Assembly: GCF_028681615.1 (NCBI RefSeq) | Contig: NZ_JAQUHV010000001.1 | Location: 434,001 to 498,000 of the forward strand | Direction of reading: 5' to 3' | DNA from: Sulfuricurvum sp. | GTDB taxonomy: Bacteria; Campylobacterota; Campylobacteria; Campylobacterales; Sulfurimonadaceae | DNA: 64,000 nt | Part shown: piece by piece, positions 39,493 to 48,965 of the stretch | How the letters are laid out: every line of letters begins with the position of its first letter | How positions within the stretch are numbered: the first letter of the stretch is position 1 | Position numbers and translations under genes: made by a program | The notes under the pieces: generated by a model | Database searches by the model: none | The model's input: the letters and a program-made list of their open reading frames with translations, nothing else | Told to the model about the DNA's origin: nothing

Positions 39493-40245
39493 ATGTTACA
39501 GACTCAAACCATTTACGAAGAGACTAAGCGGCTTTCCGTCTTATTTGTAGAAGACGATGACCCCATTCGTCAGCGAACGGCAGAAATCTTAGAAGATTAT
39601 TTTTACCGTGTCGATACGGGAATTGATGGAATCGATGCCCTCGAAAAATTCAACCATTATTTCGTTTCGAAACAAAAATACTACGATTTAGTCATTTCTG
39701 ATATCCAAATGCCGAGAATGAATGGAGTTGAACTAACGGCTGAACTCTACGCCATACGCCCCGATCAACCGATCATCATTCTCTCGGCGCATACGGAAGC
39801 CGAATATCTCATTACCCTGCTCAATTATGGAGTTGCCCAGTTTATCACCAAACCGATTCAATACCAAGAGATGCTCGATACCCTCCATAAAGTATGCAAA
39901 AAAATCAATACGGCCATAACCGTCATACCGGAAAATAGACATATCATCGCTTTAGATGAAGATACCTGCTGGGACAACGAGAAAAAAAAGTTAATCTGCC
40001 GCGGAAGCGATGCTTCCCTAACCAAATATGAAATTCATTTAATGACATTACTGACTTCAAAGTTTGAGCAGGTGTGCAGCAGCGATGATATTCTCCATCA
40101 TTTCTATCTCAATAATATCGATGTCAGTTCAGATAATCTTCGCGGAATGATGATGCGTCTTCGAAAAAAACTCCCGGAAAACACCCTCTCCAGCATCTAT
40201 GGCTTGGGATATCGTCTCTCTTACTCACATGCTAAACCTCTCTAA
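39493..40245 (+). CDS. Response regulator, OmpR-like, orphan in sequence
   Basis: A regulator of 250 residues from ATG 39493 (271 from 39430; the ribosome site is unclear for both). The receiver (residues 15-130) has VLFVEDDDPIRQRT and Asp70 in LVISDIQMPRMNG. The C-terminal DNA-binding domain is atypical: SLTKYEIHLMTLL and IYGLGYRLS match OmpR-type wings. It starts the operon that includes FecR, OmpA and CHASE2-kinase genes, so the kinase at 41320 is its probable partner. Confidence 0.8.
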   Translation: MLQTQTIYEETKRLSVLFVEDDDPIRQRTAEILEDYFYRVDTGIDGIDALEKFNHYFVSKQKYYDLVISDIQMPRMNGVELTAELYAIRPDQPIIILSAHTEAEYLITLLNYGVAQFITKPIQYQEMLDTLHKVCKKINTAITVIPENRHIIALDEDTCWDNEKKKLICRGSDASLTKYEIHLMTLLTSKFEQVCSSDDILHHFYLNNIDVSSDNLRGMMMRLRKKLPENTLSSIYGLGYRLSYSHAKPL

Positions 40246-40294
40246 GCAAAGACGCGATAAAATCTATTTCGTATTCATCCCATAAAGGACAAGT

Positions 40295-40717
40295 GTGAAA
40301 TCACTCATTATCATTCTGGCATTTGTGCTGAGCGCATGGAGTTCAGAATCGGTAGCTTTTATTAAAAATATACACAATGATGCACGTGTAAAAAGAGACG
40401 ATGCGGTTCACACGGCAAAAATCGGGGAATATCTTTTTAGCGGGGATACGATTCATACCGGAAAAAACAGCTCTATAGGACTCTCTTTCAACGACGGAAC
40501 ACGAATCGCTATCGGTCCTGAGAGTGAATTCATTATTAACGATTATCTCTTTCAACCCACCAAAAAAGATTTTAAATTCAATGTGACCCTACCCAAGGGG
40601 ACAATGGTATTTGAATCAGGGAAAATCGGGAAATTAGCTCCTGAAAAAGTAAATATCAAAGTTCCGCAGGGAATTATCGGTATTCGCGGTACGAAATTTA
40701 TTGTGGATGCCGAATAA
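40295..40717 (+). CDS. FecR-domain protein, exported
   Basis: A 140-residue protein with a signal peptide (MKSLIIILAFVLSAWS). The FecR-type beta domain follows: GDTIHTGKNSSIGLSFNDGT, TRIAIGPESEF and the closing KVPQGIIGIRGTKFIVDA are characteristic. FecR domains typically link a signal at the membrane to kinases or sigma factors. Here no sigma factor is near. Start GTG 40295 follows AAAGGAC. It ends 2 bases before the OmpA gene. Confidence 0.8.
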   Translation: MKSLIIILAFVLSAWSSESVAFIKNIHNDARVKRDDAVHTAKIGEYLFSGDTIHTGKNSSIGLSFNDGTRIAIGPESEFIINDYLFQPTKKDFKFNVTLPKGTMVFESGKIGKLAPEKVNIKVPQGIIGIRGTKFIVDAE

Positions 40718-40719
40718 TT

Positions 40720-41316
40720 ATGGAACCGTTCTTCTTATGGAGTGCTATTCTATTATCGCTCCCTTTTATAACCTCGACACCCAAAACGACAGTGATTTTA
40801 CTCGATAACGAATCTGCACACAATGCCGTTGCCGTTTCTAGCGATGCAGGAAATGTGATTGTGGATCAACCCTATTTTTATACGGTACTGACCGCCTCGG
40901 ACAAACAGCCCTCTCCAGTTACAAAAGGTGATCCGGATGCAATACGTCAGAAATACGCAGAGCAACTGAATTGTCTTCCAAGCAAACCGGTTTCACTCCT
41001 GTTTTATTTCGAGTCCGGAACCTCTGAACTGACCGAATCATCAAAAAATCAGATCAATGAGCTCATCGACCTGATCGCGTCACGAGAACCTGCAGCGGTA
41101 GACATTATCGGACATTCCGATCGTGCAGGCGAAGCCGAACAAAATCATCAATTGGCATTGGAACGTGCCAAAACAGTCGAAAAATATCTGCAAGAACACA
41201 ATGTAACTTTGGTACGAAGTTCTGTCACATCGTACGGAGAAAATGATCCGCTAATCCCAACCGAAGACGGTGTAGCGGAACCTCAGAATCGCCGTGTAGA
41301 AGTCATAGTACGCTAA
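40720..41316 (+). CDS. OmpA C-terminal domain protein
   Basis: A 198-residue exported protein. An N-terminal signal or anchor (MEPFFLWSAILLSLPFIT) is followed by a linker. The OmpA-type peptidoglycan-binding domain covers about residues 88-198 (LFYFESGTSELTESSKNQI, IIGHSDRAGEAEQN, EPQNRRVEVIV). The beta-barrel of classical OmpA is missing. It is packed between FecR and CHASE2-kinase genes, so it may tether that sensor to the wall. Confidence 0.82.
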   Translation: MEPFFLWSAILLSLPFITSTPKTTVILLDNESAHNAVAVSSDAGNVIVDQPYFYTVLTASDKQPSPVTKGDPDAIRQKYAEQLNCLPSKPVSLLFYFESGTSELTESSKNQINELIDLIASREPAAVDIIGHSDRAGEAEQNHQLALERAKTVEKYLQEHNVTLVRSSVTSYGENDPLIPTEDGVAEPQNRRVEVIVR

Positions 41317-41319
41317 TAT

Positions 41320-43395
41320 ATGAGACGCCGACTTTTCATTTCCGGCTTGTTTATCCTTACGACTCTCTTTTATCTTCTATGGTGGCTTTCTCCTCTGCTC
41401 ACCTATATGGATTACAAATTTTATGACCGTCTAAGCCATACTTTTCCTTCCGCTCACTCTCCTGAGCATACCGTTATCGTCGAAATTGACGACAAGAGTT
41501 TGAAAGCATTGGGTCAATGGCCGTGGCCTCGTATTATTACGGCTAAACTTATTGAGAAGATAGCCGATGCCAACCCTTCCGCTATCGTACTGGATATGGT
41601 TTTTTCAGAACCGGATCGCACCTCTCCCTCGACTCTGCGGTCCTTTTATAAAACGGTTTTAGATCTCAATATGTCGATCAGCGGGTTACCCGAATCTTTG
41701 CAAGACAATGATGCTGTTTTGTCCGATGTAATCGCCCGTTCCCCGATCATTTTACCGGTTTTTTCGAATACCGACACCCAAAGCAGTGTCTGTATATTGC
41801 CCAATAGCGTAACCTACACACCCACTCTTCAGAAGATCGATCTGTACGATTTGGATCCCTTGGTCTGTAATTTACCCTATTTCCAACAACGTTCCCGCGG
41901 CATCGGACATATTCATGCGGCGGCCGATGAAGACGGCATCCTAAGACGGTTGTCTCTTGTTATGCGCCATCAGGATCTATGGATTCCGACATTGGGAATA
42001 GCGGCAATCGCATCCGTTAAACCCGGAGTTCATTTCACTCCGACTTCATCGCTTTTTGGAACGATGCAGCTGAGCATCAATAGTCAAAACTTTTTGGTTG
42101 ATCGCCATGCGGAAGCACTCCTCGCTTTTTACCCGCACGATTCTTATGAAAAGATTTCAGCCTATGATATCCTCAACGCTACAGTAAAACCTGATCGACT
42201 CAAAGGAAAATATGTTTTGATCGGCTCTACCGCAAACGGGCTGGACAGTACCTATACAATGAGTGACGGATCAATCCGTTCCGGGGTGTTTATCCATGCA
42301 ACCGCCATCGAAAACATTCTAAACGGCGATTTGGCCGTTCAACCCTCCCTCTATCGAGTGATTCATATCTTAGTTTCTTTTATTGTCGCTCTGGCGTTGC
42401 TGATACAAATGATTCGAAAACGCTATATGAGTGTTGTATGGATCTTTTTGGCCACATTGTCGATTGCCGCAGCATTTACCGCTCTGTCATGGCACTATCA
42501 CCTTTACCCGTCCATCGGATATTTTATCGTCCCATTGAGTGCATACTTGTTTATCTTGGCTATGTTCATGTTTTTCATCGATTATCGCGATAAAAAAATA
42601 TTCATTGAAGAGATACAGCGTGCCGAGCGTCAAAAGAAACAACTCGAAAGCGCCTTAAATCAGAGTGAACTGGAAATCGAATACCAAAAAGCAATGGTAT
42701 TGCAACAGTCCAAACTGGCTGCCATGGGGGAGATGATTGACAATATCGCCCATCAATGGCGTCAACCGCTCAATTTGCTCGGCACCATTGTTCAGCATGC
42801 AGAGTTTGCTTTTGCAAAAGGGAAAGTGGATGGAGCCTATATGCATCAAATGAGTACGGAATCCATGGAGCAAATTCTCTTTATGTCGCAAACCATAGAA
42901 GATTTTCGCAACTTTGTCAAACCGGATCGCAAAAGTATCCCGTTTGATCTCAATCTTCCTATCCAAGAAGCTCTTCAACTTTTAAATGGGATGCTAAAAT
43001 CCAACGGGATAACGGTCAATGCAGAGTACTCCGACACGGAGTTGATGGTAATGGGTTCACCAAGCGAATTCAAACAAGTGATCATTAATCTCTTGCAAAA
43101 TGCCAAAGACGCTCTAATGGAAAACAATCGAATGAACCCTCAGCTTCACATCAATGTATCGGCAAAAGGCGAAAATGCGATTGTGACAATTCTGGATAAC
43201 GGAGGCGGGATTCCGTCCGCTGTCATCGAACGTATTTTTGAACCGTATTTTACGACTAAACAAGAAAACGGTGGAAGCGGCATCGGTTTATATATATCCA
43301 ACGCGATTATTCGGACGAAGATGGGAGGGGAAATCAGTGTGATTAACGTAGAAGATGGTGCACTCTTTGCTATTCTTCTTCCACTGATCTCCTAA
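41320..43395 (+). CDS. CHASE2-domain sensor histidine kinase
   Basis: A 691-residue kinase. Membrane helix 1 is at about 7-27, and a CHASE2 periplasmic sensor spans about 30-345 (VIVEIDDKSLKALGQWPWPR; GVFIHATAIENIL). Three more helices follow at about 350-425, then a coiled coil. The kinase core has His478 in IAHQWRQPLN, with INLLQNAKDAL and GGSGIGLYIS later. CHASE2 sits in many bacterial kinases and cyclases; the ligand is unknown. It is last in the regulator-FecR-OmpA-kinase operon. Confidence 0.9.
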   Translation: MRRRLFISGLFILTTLFYLLWWLSPLLTYMDYKFYDRLSHTFPSAHSPEHTVIVEIDDKSLKALGQWPWPRIITAKLIEKIADANPSAIVLDMVFSEPDRTSPSTLRSFYKTVLDLNMSISGLPESLQDNDAVLSDVIARSPIILPVFSNTDTQSSVCILPNSVTYTPTLQKIDLYDLDPLVCNLPYFQQRSRGIGHIHAAADEDGILRRLSLVMRHQDLWIPTLGIAAIASVKPGVHFTPTSSLFGTMQLSINSQNFLVDRHAEALLAFYPHDSYEKISAYDILNATVKPDRLKGKYVLIGSTANGLDSTYTMSDGSIRSGVFIHATAIENILNGDLAVQPSLYRVIHILVSFIVALALLIQMIRKRYMSVVWIFLATLSIAAAFTALSWHYHLYPSIGYFIVPLSAYLFILAMFMFFIDYRDKKIFIEEIQRAERQKKQLESALNQSELEIEYQKAMVLQQSKLAAMGEMIDNIAHQWRQPLNLLGTIVQHAEFAFAKGKVDGAYMHQMSTESMEQILFMSQTIEDFRNFVKPDRKSIPFDLNLPIQEALQLLNGMLKSNGITVNAEYSDTELMVMGSPSEFKQVIINLLQNAKDALMENNRMNPQLHINVSAKGENAIVTILDNGGGIPSAVIERIFEPYFTTKQENGGSGIGLYISNAIIRTKMGGEISVINVEDGALFAILLPLIS

Positions 43396-43410
43396 CAAAA
43401 CCGCATTGCA

Positions 43411-44583
43411 CTACTTTTTTTCCCACACTTTGTCTATCCATTCCCCCATTTTCGCTTCATACCCACTGTTTTTAAATTCGACGAATTTGAGTGGTTTCGA
43501 GAGATATTTTTGATCCACCCATCCGCCGAAGTCGTGCGGATATAGATACCCTTTGTGCTGTTGGCGCAAATGTTCGGGGATATTAAGAATAACACCGTTT
43601 TTGACGGCTTGCTGCGCCGCATTTATGGCGTTATATGCCGTATTGGATTTAGGTGAGGCACACAGGAAAATGACCGCTTGCGCAAGGATAATCCGGGATT
43701 CCGGATAACCGATCATTTTAACGCTCGTCATCGCCGAAGTGCAGAGGGTAAGTGCCTGAGGGTTCGCATTCCCGACATCTTCGCTTGCCAAAATCACAAG
43801 ACGGCGCGCGATAAATTCCGGCGGTTCTCCCCCTTCGATCAAACGGGCGAGATAATAGATCGCCGCATCGGGATCGCTTCCCCGGATACTCTTGATGAGC
43901 GCAGAAGCGAGATCGTAATGCACCCCCGCTTCCGAGCTACCCAATGACTGCGCAGCAGGACGGAGCGATTTGAGCAGTTCCAACGTTATCGGTTTGTTCA
44001 GCGCGGTTGATACTTCGAGAAGTTTGAGCATTGCACGCGCATCTCCCCCCGAACCGGCTATCAGATATTCACGTGCATCCTCTTGCATTTCCACCTTGGT
44101 GCGCACTAACAAATCGGCTAACGCTTCATGCGTAATCGTGTGAAGTTCAAACAACAGCGAGCGCGATCGCATAGCGGCTGTAAGGGAGAAATAGGGGTTT
44201 TCCGTTGATGCACCGATCACTAACACACTGTTTTTTTCCATAACCGGCAGTAACACCTCCTGCTGATTTTTTGCAAGGCGGTGAACCTCATCGATAAAAA
44301 TCAGAGGCTTTGTCAGTGAATTTTCGTATTGGTCAAAAATCTTGCGGAGCTGTTCAATTTTGAGAGAAGTTGCATTAAACTCATAAAAGGGAAGACCCAT
44401 TACATCGGCGATAATCCGTGCCAGTGTCGTTTTACCGCAACCGGGAGGACCGTAAAAAAAAGAGTGGGTGAGAGTTCCCCCTTCGCACAATGAACGCAAA
44501 GGGGCATCGGGCGAACAGAGGTGAGGCTGCCCTACCACATCGTCAAATTTTTTTGGACGAAGCAGATAGGTAAAGTCCGCCAC
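43411..44583 (-). CDS. rarA: Replication-associated recombination protein A
   Basis: RarA/MgsA, 390 residues, an AAA+ ATPase that works at stalled forks with SSB. Walker A GPPGCGKTTL is at about residues 45-54, and Walker B IFIDEVHR at about 96. Sensor 1 is IGASTENP. The C-terminal tetramer domain has LIEGGEPPEFIARRLVI and QQHKGYLYPHDF. It is first seen of a minus-strand run with kdsD, rluB-like and yjbQ upstream. Confidence 0.94.
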   Translation of the reverse strand: MADFTYLLRPKKFDDVVGQPHLCSPDAPLRSLCEGGTLTHSFFYGPPGCGKTTLARIIADVMGLPFYEFNATSLKIEQLRKIFDQYENSLTKPLIFIDEVHRLAKNQQEVLLPVMEKNSVLVIGASTENPYFSLTAAMRSRSLLFELHTITHEALADLLVRTKVEMQEDAREYLIAGSGGDARAMLKLLEVSTALNKPITLELLKSLRPAAQSLGSSEAGVHYDLASALIKSIRGSDPDAAIYYLARLIEGGEPPEFIARRLVILASEDVGNANPQALTLCTSAMTSVKMIGYPESRIILAQAVIFLCASPKSNTAYNAINAAQQAVKNGVILNIPEHLRQQHKGYLYPHDFGGWVDQKYLSKPLKFVEFKNSGYEAKMGEWIDKVWEKK

Positions 44584-44585
44584 TT

Positions 44586-44984
44586 TTAGCCTGCAATTAC
44601 TTTGATAATGACTTCGCGCGCTTGACGGGGACCGTCAAATTCGCCGAAGAAAACACCTTGCCATTTCCCGAACATCGGACGACCCTCAAATACCGGGATA
44701 GTGACCGACGCACCCATGCGGGAAGATTTGAGATGTGCCGCAGCATTGTCCCCGACGTGAGAATATTTCGCATCACTCGGAATGACAGTAGAGAGTGCCG
44801 TTAACAAATCCCGGCGAAGGTTTTGATCGGCATTTTCAAATAAAAAAACGCTTCCCGTCGTATGAGGGGTGAAAACGATACAGATCCCCTCTTTGATCCC
44901 TGATTTGATTACGGCTTCTTTTACTTCCGCACTGATGTCCATGAGCTGTGTTTTATGACTGGTCGGGAATTTAAGTGTTTTCAT
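44586..44984 (-). CDS. YjbQ/UPF0047 family protein
   Basis: A 132-residue protein of the UPF0047 family. It has the typical FTPHTTGSVFLFENAD with conserved His and HVGDNAAAHLKSSRMG. Some members have been reported to have thiamine phosphate synthase-like side activity, but the true role is not settled. It overlaps the pseudouridine synthase gene by 4 bases. Confidence 0.85.
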   Translation of the reverse strand: MKTLKFPTSHKTQLMDISAEVKEAVIKSGIKEGICIVFTPHTTGSVFLFENADQNLRRDLLTALSTVIPSDAKYSHVGDNAAAHLKSSRMGASVTIPVFEGRPMFGKWQGVFFGEFDGPRQAREVIIKVIAG

Positions 44985-45928
44985 TTTTTGTTACCTCTTT
45001 CAAAATTTTTCTCAGGTTTGTATTTATTCGTACCGAAAGGTTCATTGGACGGCTTCGGCTTGACCTTTGCCTTGTCTTTTACGAATGTCTTTTTCGCCGG
45101 TTTGGCATCTGATTTTTCGAACACTTTCGGAGCTTTTTTTTCATTTTTTTGTTTAATTTTTTCCGCTTTTTCTACGGCATCCAAAAATTCTCTCAACGAT
45201 GTGTATTCGCTTCTCTCCAAAAAGCGTACTTTTCCGGTCGGAAGATTATTGAGTTCGATTCCTCCGAAACTGAGCCGTTTCAAGTCCACGACTTCCGCAC
45301 CGAAATGGGCGAAAAAACGGCGCAGTTCACGATTCTGTCCTTCGCCGATAGCGACTTTGAGAATGGAGTAGTCGCCTTGGTCTTTTTGTACCTGATAGGC
45401 ATAGAACGGCGCGAAACTCATAGGACCCGCATCCGCATGCTCGTGCGCTCCGGCACTCGCATCTTCAAGTTCCAGCCCTTCACCCATGGCGATCTTCATC
45501 CCCTCGGTAACGGGACCTTTGATCTTGATTTTATAGACCCGTTCCATTTTGGAGGTCATCAGTGCCGTCGCCACCCGTGATGCGTCGGTCAGCAGAAGCA
45601 GCCCCTCGGACGCAAAGTCGAGACGACCGACAGGGATGTAATGACGATATTGTTTCGCGAGTGAATCGTAAATCGTTTTACGCCCCTGCGGATCTTTTTT
45701 TGTCACCAGTTCGCCGCGCGGTTTGTTATAAACGATAACCGTAAACTGATCGTTCGGAACAATCTTGTTCCCGCTGATCATGACATTGGCGGTACGTTCA
45801 TCGACCTGCGTAGCCGGATTGGTTTCGATTTCACCGTCAATCCGCACGTATCCGTCTAAAATCGCCTGGTCGGCTTCGCGGCGTGAATAGGTCGAATAGT
45901 GGGCGATAAATTTGTTAAGTCGCATCAT
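44981..45928 (-). CDS. Pseudouridine synthase, RsuA/RluB family
   Basis: A 315-residue enzyme. The S4 domain is at residues 2-60 (MRLNKFIAHYSTYSRREADQ), and the catalytic core has the Asp in PVGRLDFASEGLLLLT. It converts a uridine in 23S or 16S rRNA to pseudouridine. A Lys-rich tail of about 65 residues (from about residue 250) is an extra RNA-binding or linker region. RluB is the closest by style, but RluE and RluF relatives cannot be excluded. It is linked by 4-base overlaps on both sides. Confidence 0.87.
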   Translation of the reverse strand: MMRLNKFIAHYSTYSRREADQAILDGYVRIDGEIETNPATQVDERTANVMISGNKIVPNDQFTVIVYNKPRGELVTKKDPQGRKTIYDSLAKQYRHYIPVGRLDFASEGLLLLTDASRVATALMTSKMERVYKIKIKGPVTEGMKIAMGEGLELEDASAGAHEHADAGPMSFAPFYAYQVQKDQGDYSILKVAIGEGQNRELRRFFAHFGAEVVDLKRLSFGGIELNNLPTGKVRFLERSEYTSLREFLDAVEKAEKIKQKNEKKAPKVFEKSDAKPAKKTFVKDKAKVKPKPSNEPFGTNKYKPEKNFERGNKK

Positions 45929-46893
45929 GAGATACCTGCTTCCACGAGTGTATGAAGATGCAATGCACCTTGGATTACGCCGTTAGTGTCGGTCACTACC
46001 AGCAACTGGATTTTTTTGTTTTCGATCAGTACCAATGCATCACTGGCAAGCATAGTCGAGTCATCGATGACGAGAGGGTTTTTCGTCGCATATTCTTTCG
46101 CGGATGCATCTAATGAGAATGTCTCACTCATCAGCGCCCTGCGAATATCACCGTCACTGAGCAGCCCGGAGAGTTTCCCTTCGCCGTTTGTGAGCATTAC
46201 CGTCCCCAAACGCCCTTCGCTGAGTTTTAAAATCGCCTCTTTGAGCGGGGTATTTTCATTGACGATCGGAAGATCCGACGTACGCATCAAATCGGACACT
46301 TTGACAAACAGACGTTTCCCCAGCGCACCGCCGGGATGAAACGAGGCAAAATCTTCTTTTTGGAAATTACGCGCCTTCATCAAACACACCGCCAACGCAT
46401 CCCCCATAGCGAGAGTCAACGTGGTTGAGCTGGTAGGTGCGATATCGAGCGGACACGCTTCATGCTCAACATTAATATTGATCACTTCATCGCTGTATCG
46501 TCCAAGCGTCGAAGCGGCATTTCGGGTCATCCCGATCAAAGGGATGTCAAAACGCTTGATATGCGGCAGGATGGAGCTCAACTCCGGACTCTCACCGCTG
46601 TAGCTAATCGCCAAAACCGCATCTTCTTTACCGATCATCCCAAGATCGCCGTGCAATGCTTCGGTAGGATGAAGAAAAAAGCTCGGTGTTCCGGTCGAGG
46701 CAAACGTCGCAGCGATTTTAGCCCCGATAAGTCCTGATTTTCCGACTCCGGTGATGACAAGTTTCCCCTTACACTCTAAGATTATTTTGACGGCACGCTC
46801 AATTTCAGCTCCGAGCTTTTCAGCGCCTTCACGGAGAGCTTGTGCTTCAATTTCAAGTGTGTTTTTGGCTATTGCGATATAATCGTTGTTCAT
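45925..46893 (-). CDS. kdsD: Arabinose-5-phosphate isomerase (KpsF/GutQ)
   Basis: KdsD, 322 residues, supplies arabinose-5-phosphate for Kdo. It has a SIS domain near residues 35-170 (GKLVITGVGKSGLIGAKIA, AISYSGESPEL), with two CBS domains after it (DLMRTSDLPIV and further LLSDGDIRR). I begin at MNNDYIAIAKNTLE, giving 46893, instead of the far upstream Met. The strand has an exact TATAAT 7 bases before the ATG, so the mRNA may be almost leaderless. Confidence 0.9.
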   Translation of the reverse strand: MNNDYIAIAKNTLEIEAQALREGAEKLGAEIERAVKIILECKGKLVITGVGKSGLIGAKIAATFASTGTPSFFLHPTEALHGDLGMIGKEDAVLAISYSGESPELSSILPHIKRFDIPLIGMTRNAASTLGRYSDEVININVEHEACPLDIAPTSSTTLTLAMGDALAVCLMKARNFQKEDFASFHPGGALGKRLFVKVSDLMRTSDLPIVNENTPLKEAILKLSEGRLGTVMLTNGEGKLSGLLSDGDIRRALMSETFSLDASAKEYATKNPLVIDDSTMLASDALVLIENKKIQLLVVTDTNGVIQGALHLHTLVEAGIS

Positions 46894-46900
46894 AAAGATA

Positions 46901-46906
46901 ATTATA
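46901..46906 (-). promoter_or_regulatory. -10 box 7 bases from kdsD ATG
   Basis: TATAAT on the minus strand, 7 bases from the ATG at 46893. Normal spacing places the first transcribed base at or within two bases of the ATG. Confidence 0.45.
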
Positions 46907-46924
46907 GCCGAAATAGGCTTTATT

Positions 46925-46942
46925 TTCCCGTCATTGCGGGAA
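46925..46942. promoter_or_regulatory. Hairpin between kdsD and nnr
   Basis: TTCCCG and CGGGAA around TCATTG form a perfect 6-bp stem in the divergent gap. It may be an operator or a repeated palindrome; only one copy is seen in the window. Confidence 0.35.
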
Positions 46943-46968
46943 TAACTATCCAAAAAGGTACTTTTAGA

Positions 46969-48360
46969 ATGCAAAATATTTTTGTTGAAGTAACCTCGCT
47001 AGACAAACGGTGCATAGAAACATTTGCCCTTAGCGAAGAGGTGATGATGGAACATGCCGCAAATACCATTGCACAATTGATTCGCTCTCGCTTTACCCCT
47101 CATTCCTCTCTCCTCATCGTCTGCGGCAGCGGCAATAACGGTGCGGACGGATTGGCTTTGGCACGGCTGCTTGAGGGAGAATACCGTGTTACGGTACATC
47201 TTCCCCTCGGTGCAAGTTCACCGCTCGCACACCTTCAGCGTGAGCGTATCGAATCGCTAGGGATGAAACACTCTTCCGTAGAAGGTGATTATGACATTAT
47301 CGTCGATGCACTTTTCGGCAGCGGGCTCAATCGCCCGCTCGGTCCGAGTGCGGTTGAGATTATTGAACAGATGAATAGTATGAGCGGAGCAAAAATCGCC
47401 TGCGATGTCCCCAGCGGACTCTATCCCGACGGTACATTCGGAAATAGTGTTTTTGATGCCGATATCACCGTCACGATGGGAGGGCTCAAACGTTCATTAT
47501 TTAGCGATTCCGCCAAAGAGATCACGGGAGAAATACTCGTTGCCAACTTGGGAGTTCCTCGCCATTTCTATGAGACTGAATCCTCATGGAAACTGCTCGA
47601 AACTACAGATTTAAACCTGCCCCATCGAACCCATGCTTCAACCCACAAGGGGAGTTACGGCCATTTAAGTGTTGTCTGCGGAGAAAAAATAGGCGCTTCG
47701 GTCATTGCCGCTTCTGCAGCTTTGCGTTTCGGCACAGGACTCGTCAGTATCATCAGCAATGAAAATGTCACTATTCCGCATGAATTGATGCAAAGCCATT
47801 CGCTCCCTTCTGGGACTACCGCTATTGCTTTGGGAATGGGTCTTGGAGAAGAATTTTGCGACGATGAGTTGTCTCAGCTCTTGGACAATACCCATCCGAT
47901 GATTTTGGATGCCGATATTTTTTACCATCCGATATTTCCAGACCTTTTAAAACGCCCGAATATCGTCCTCACTCCGCATCCAAAAGAGTTCACCCAAATT
48001 TTACGTCTTACCGGCATAGCCGACATCGATGTGAATACACTTCAAAACGACCGGTTCGGCTATGTTGAGCAATTTTGTGCGGTTTATCCTAACACCGTGT
48101 TAGTTCTAAAAGGTTCTAACGTTATCATCGGCGCAGGCGAAGTGTTTTACATCAACCCGCACGGTACGGTCGCATTAGCCAAGGGAGGAAGCGGCGATGT
48201 GCTCAGCGGACTGATCGGCGCATTGCTGGCCCAGGGCTATTCACCGCTCGATGCCGCAATACAGGGGTCTTTGGCACACACGATTGCAGCAAAGCATTTT
48301 GAAAAAAACAATTATGCCCTCACCCCATTTGATTTAATAGAAAGAATTTGTATTTTATGA
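46969..48360 (+). CDS. nnr: Bifunctional NAD(P)H-hydrate epimerase/dehydratase
   Basis: Nnr, 463 residues, repairs damaged NADH and NADPH. The N-terminal NnrE epimerase (residues 1-205) has CGSGNNGADGLALARLL and DALFGSGLNRPL. The C-terminal NnrD dehydratase (about 215-463) has LTPHPKEF and GTVALAKGGSGDVLSGLIG. I take ATG 46969 with AAGG 11 bases upstream; the earlier in-frame Met lacks homology. It overlaps purN as ATGA. Confidence 0.93.
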   Translation: MQNIFVEVTSLDKRCIETFALSEEVMMEHAANTIAQLIRSRFTPHSSLLIVCGSGNNGADGLALARLLEGEYRVTVHLPLGASSPLAHLQRERIESLGMKHSSVEGDYDIIVDALFGSGLNRPLGPSAVEIIEQMNSMSGAKIACDVPSGLYPDGTFGNSVFDADITVTMGGLKRSLFSDSAKEITGEILVANLGVPRHFYETESSWKLLETTDLNLPHRTHASTHKGSYGHLSVVCGEKIGASVIAASAALRFGTGLVSIISNENVTIPHELMQSHSLPSGTTAIALGMGLGEEFCDDELSQLLDNTHPMILDADIFYHPIFPDLLKRPNIVLTPHPKEFTQILRLTGIADIDVNTLQNDRFGYVEQFCAVYPNTVLVLKGSNVIIGAGEVFYINPHGTVALAKGGSGDVLSGLIGALLAQGYSPLDAAIQGSLAHTIAAKHFEKNNYALTPFDLIERICIL

Positions 48361-48914
48361 AAAGAATTGTAGCCCTCTTTAGCGGCGAGGGGACCAACCT
48401 CGCCAATCTGATCGAAAAGATCCATCATAAACACGCACTCATAACGTGCGCCATTACCAATAACCCAAACGCAGGGGGAATTGCCAAAGCCAGAGCGGCT
48501 GGAATCCCGGTCGAAATTTGTGACCATACAGAATACGAAAATCGTGAGGAGTATGATGCCGCATTAGTTGAAATGATTCGTGAGTATGACCCTGATTTAG
48601 TCGTTTTATGCGGTTTTATGCGGATTCTTACCCCGGTATTTACCTCACAAATTCGTTCTATCAATCTTCACCCCTCCCTCCTCCCCGCCTTCAAAGGCGC
48701 CCGTGCGATCGAGCGGAGTTTTGAAAGCGATGAAAAAATATGCGGCGTCAGTGTTCACTGGGTCACCGATGAGTTAGACGGCGGTGAAATCATTGTTCAA
48801 CGCTCGTTTACCAAAAGCGCGGATGAGACGCTGGAGAGTTTCACAGCAAAAATTCGTTCCATCGAACACGAAATTTTACCTCTGGGGATTATGAGTCTTC
48901 TCAAAGATTCCTAA
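48357..48914 (+). CDS. purN: Phosphoribosylglycinamide formyltransferase
   Basis: PurN, 185 residues from ATG 48357, which shares ATGA with the nnr stop. It formylates GAR in purine synthesis with 10-formyl-THF. Motifs include LFSGEGTNLANLIE, INLHPSLLPAFKG (with the catalytic His) and VHWVTDELDGGEII. Other pur genes are outside the window. Confidence 0.94.
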   Translation: MKRIVALFSGEGTNLANLIEKIHHKHALITCAITNNPNAGGIAKARAAGIPVEICDHTEYENREEYDAALVEMIREYDPDLVVLCGFMRILTPVFTSQIRSINLHPSLLPAFKGARAIERSFESDEKICGVSVHWVTDELDGGEIIVQRSFTKSADETLESFTAKIRSIEHEILPLGIMSLLKDS

Positions 48915-48965
48915 CAGAATCCTTATGTTATAAACCCCACATTAATCTCCAAAGGAGCCAATTTT

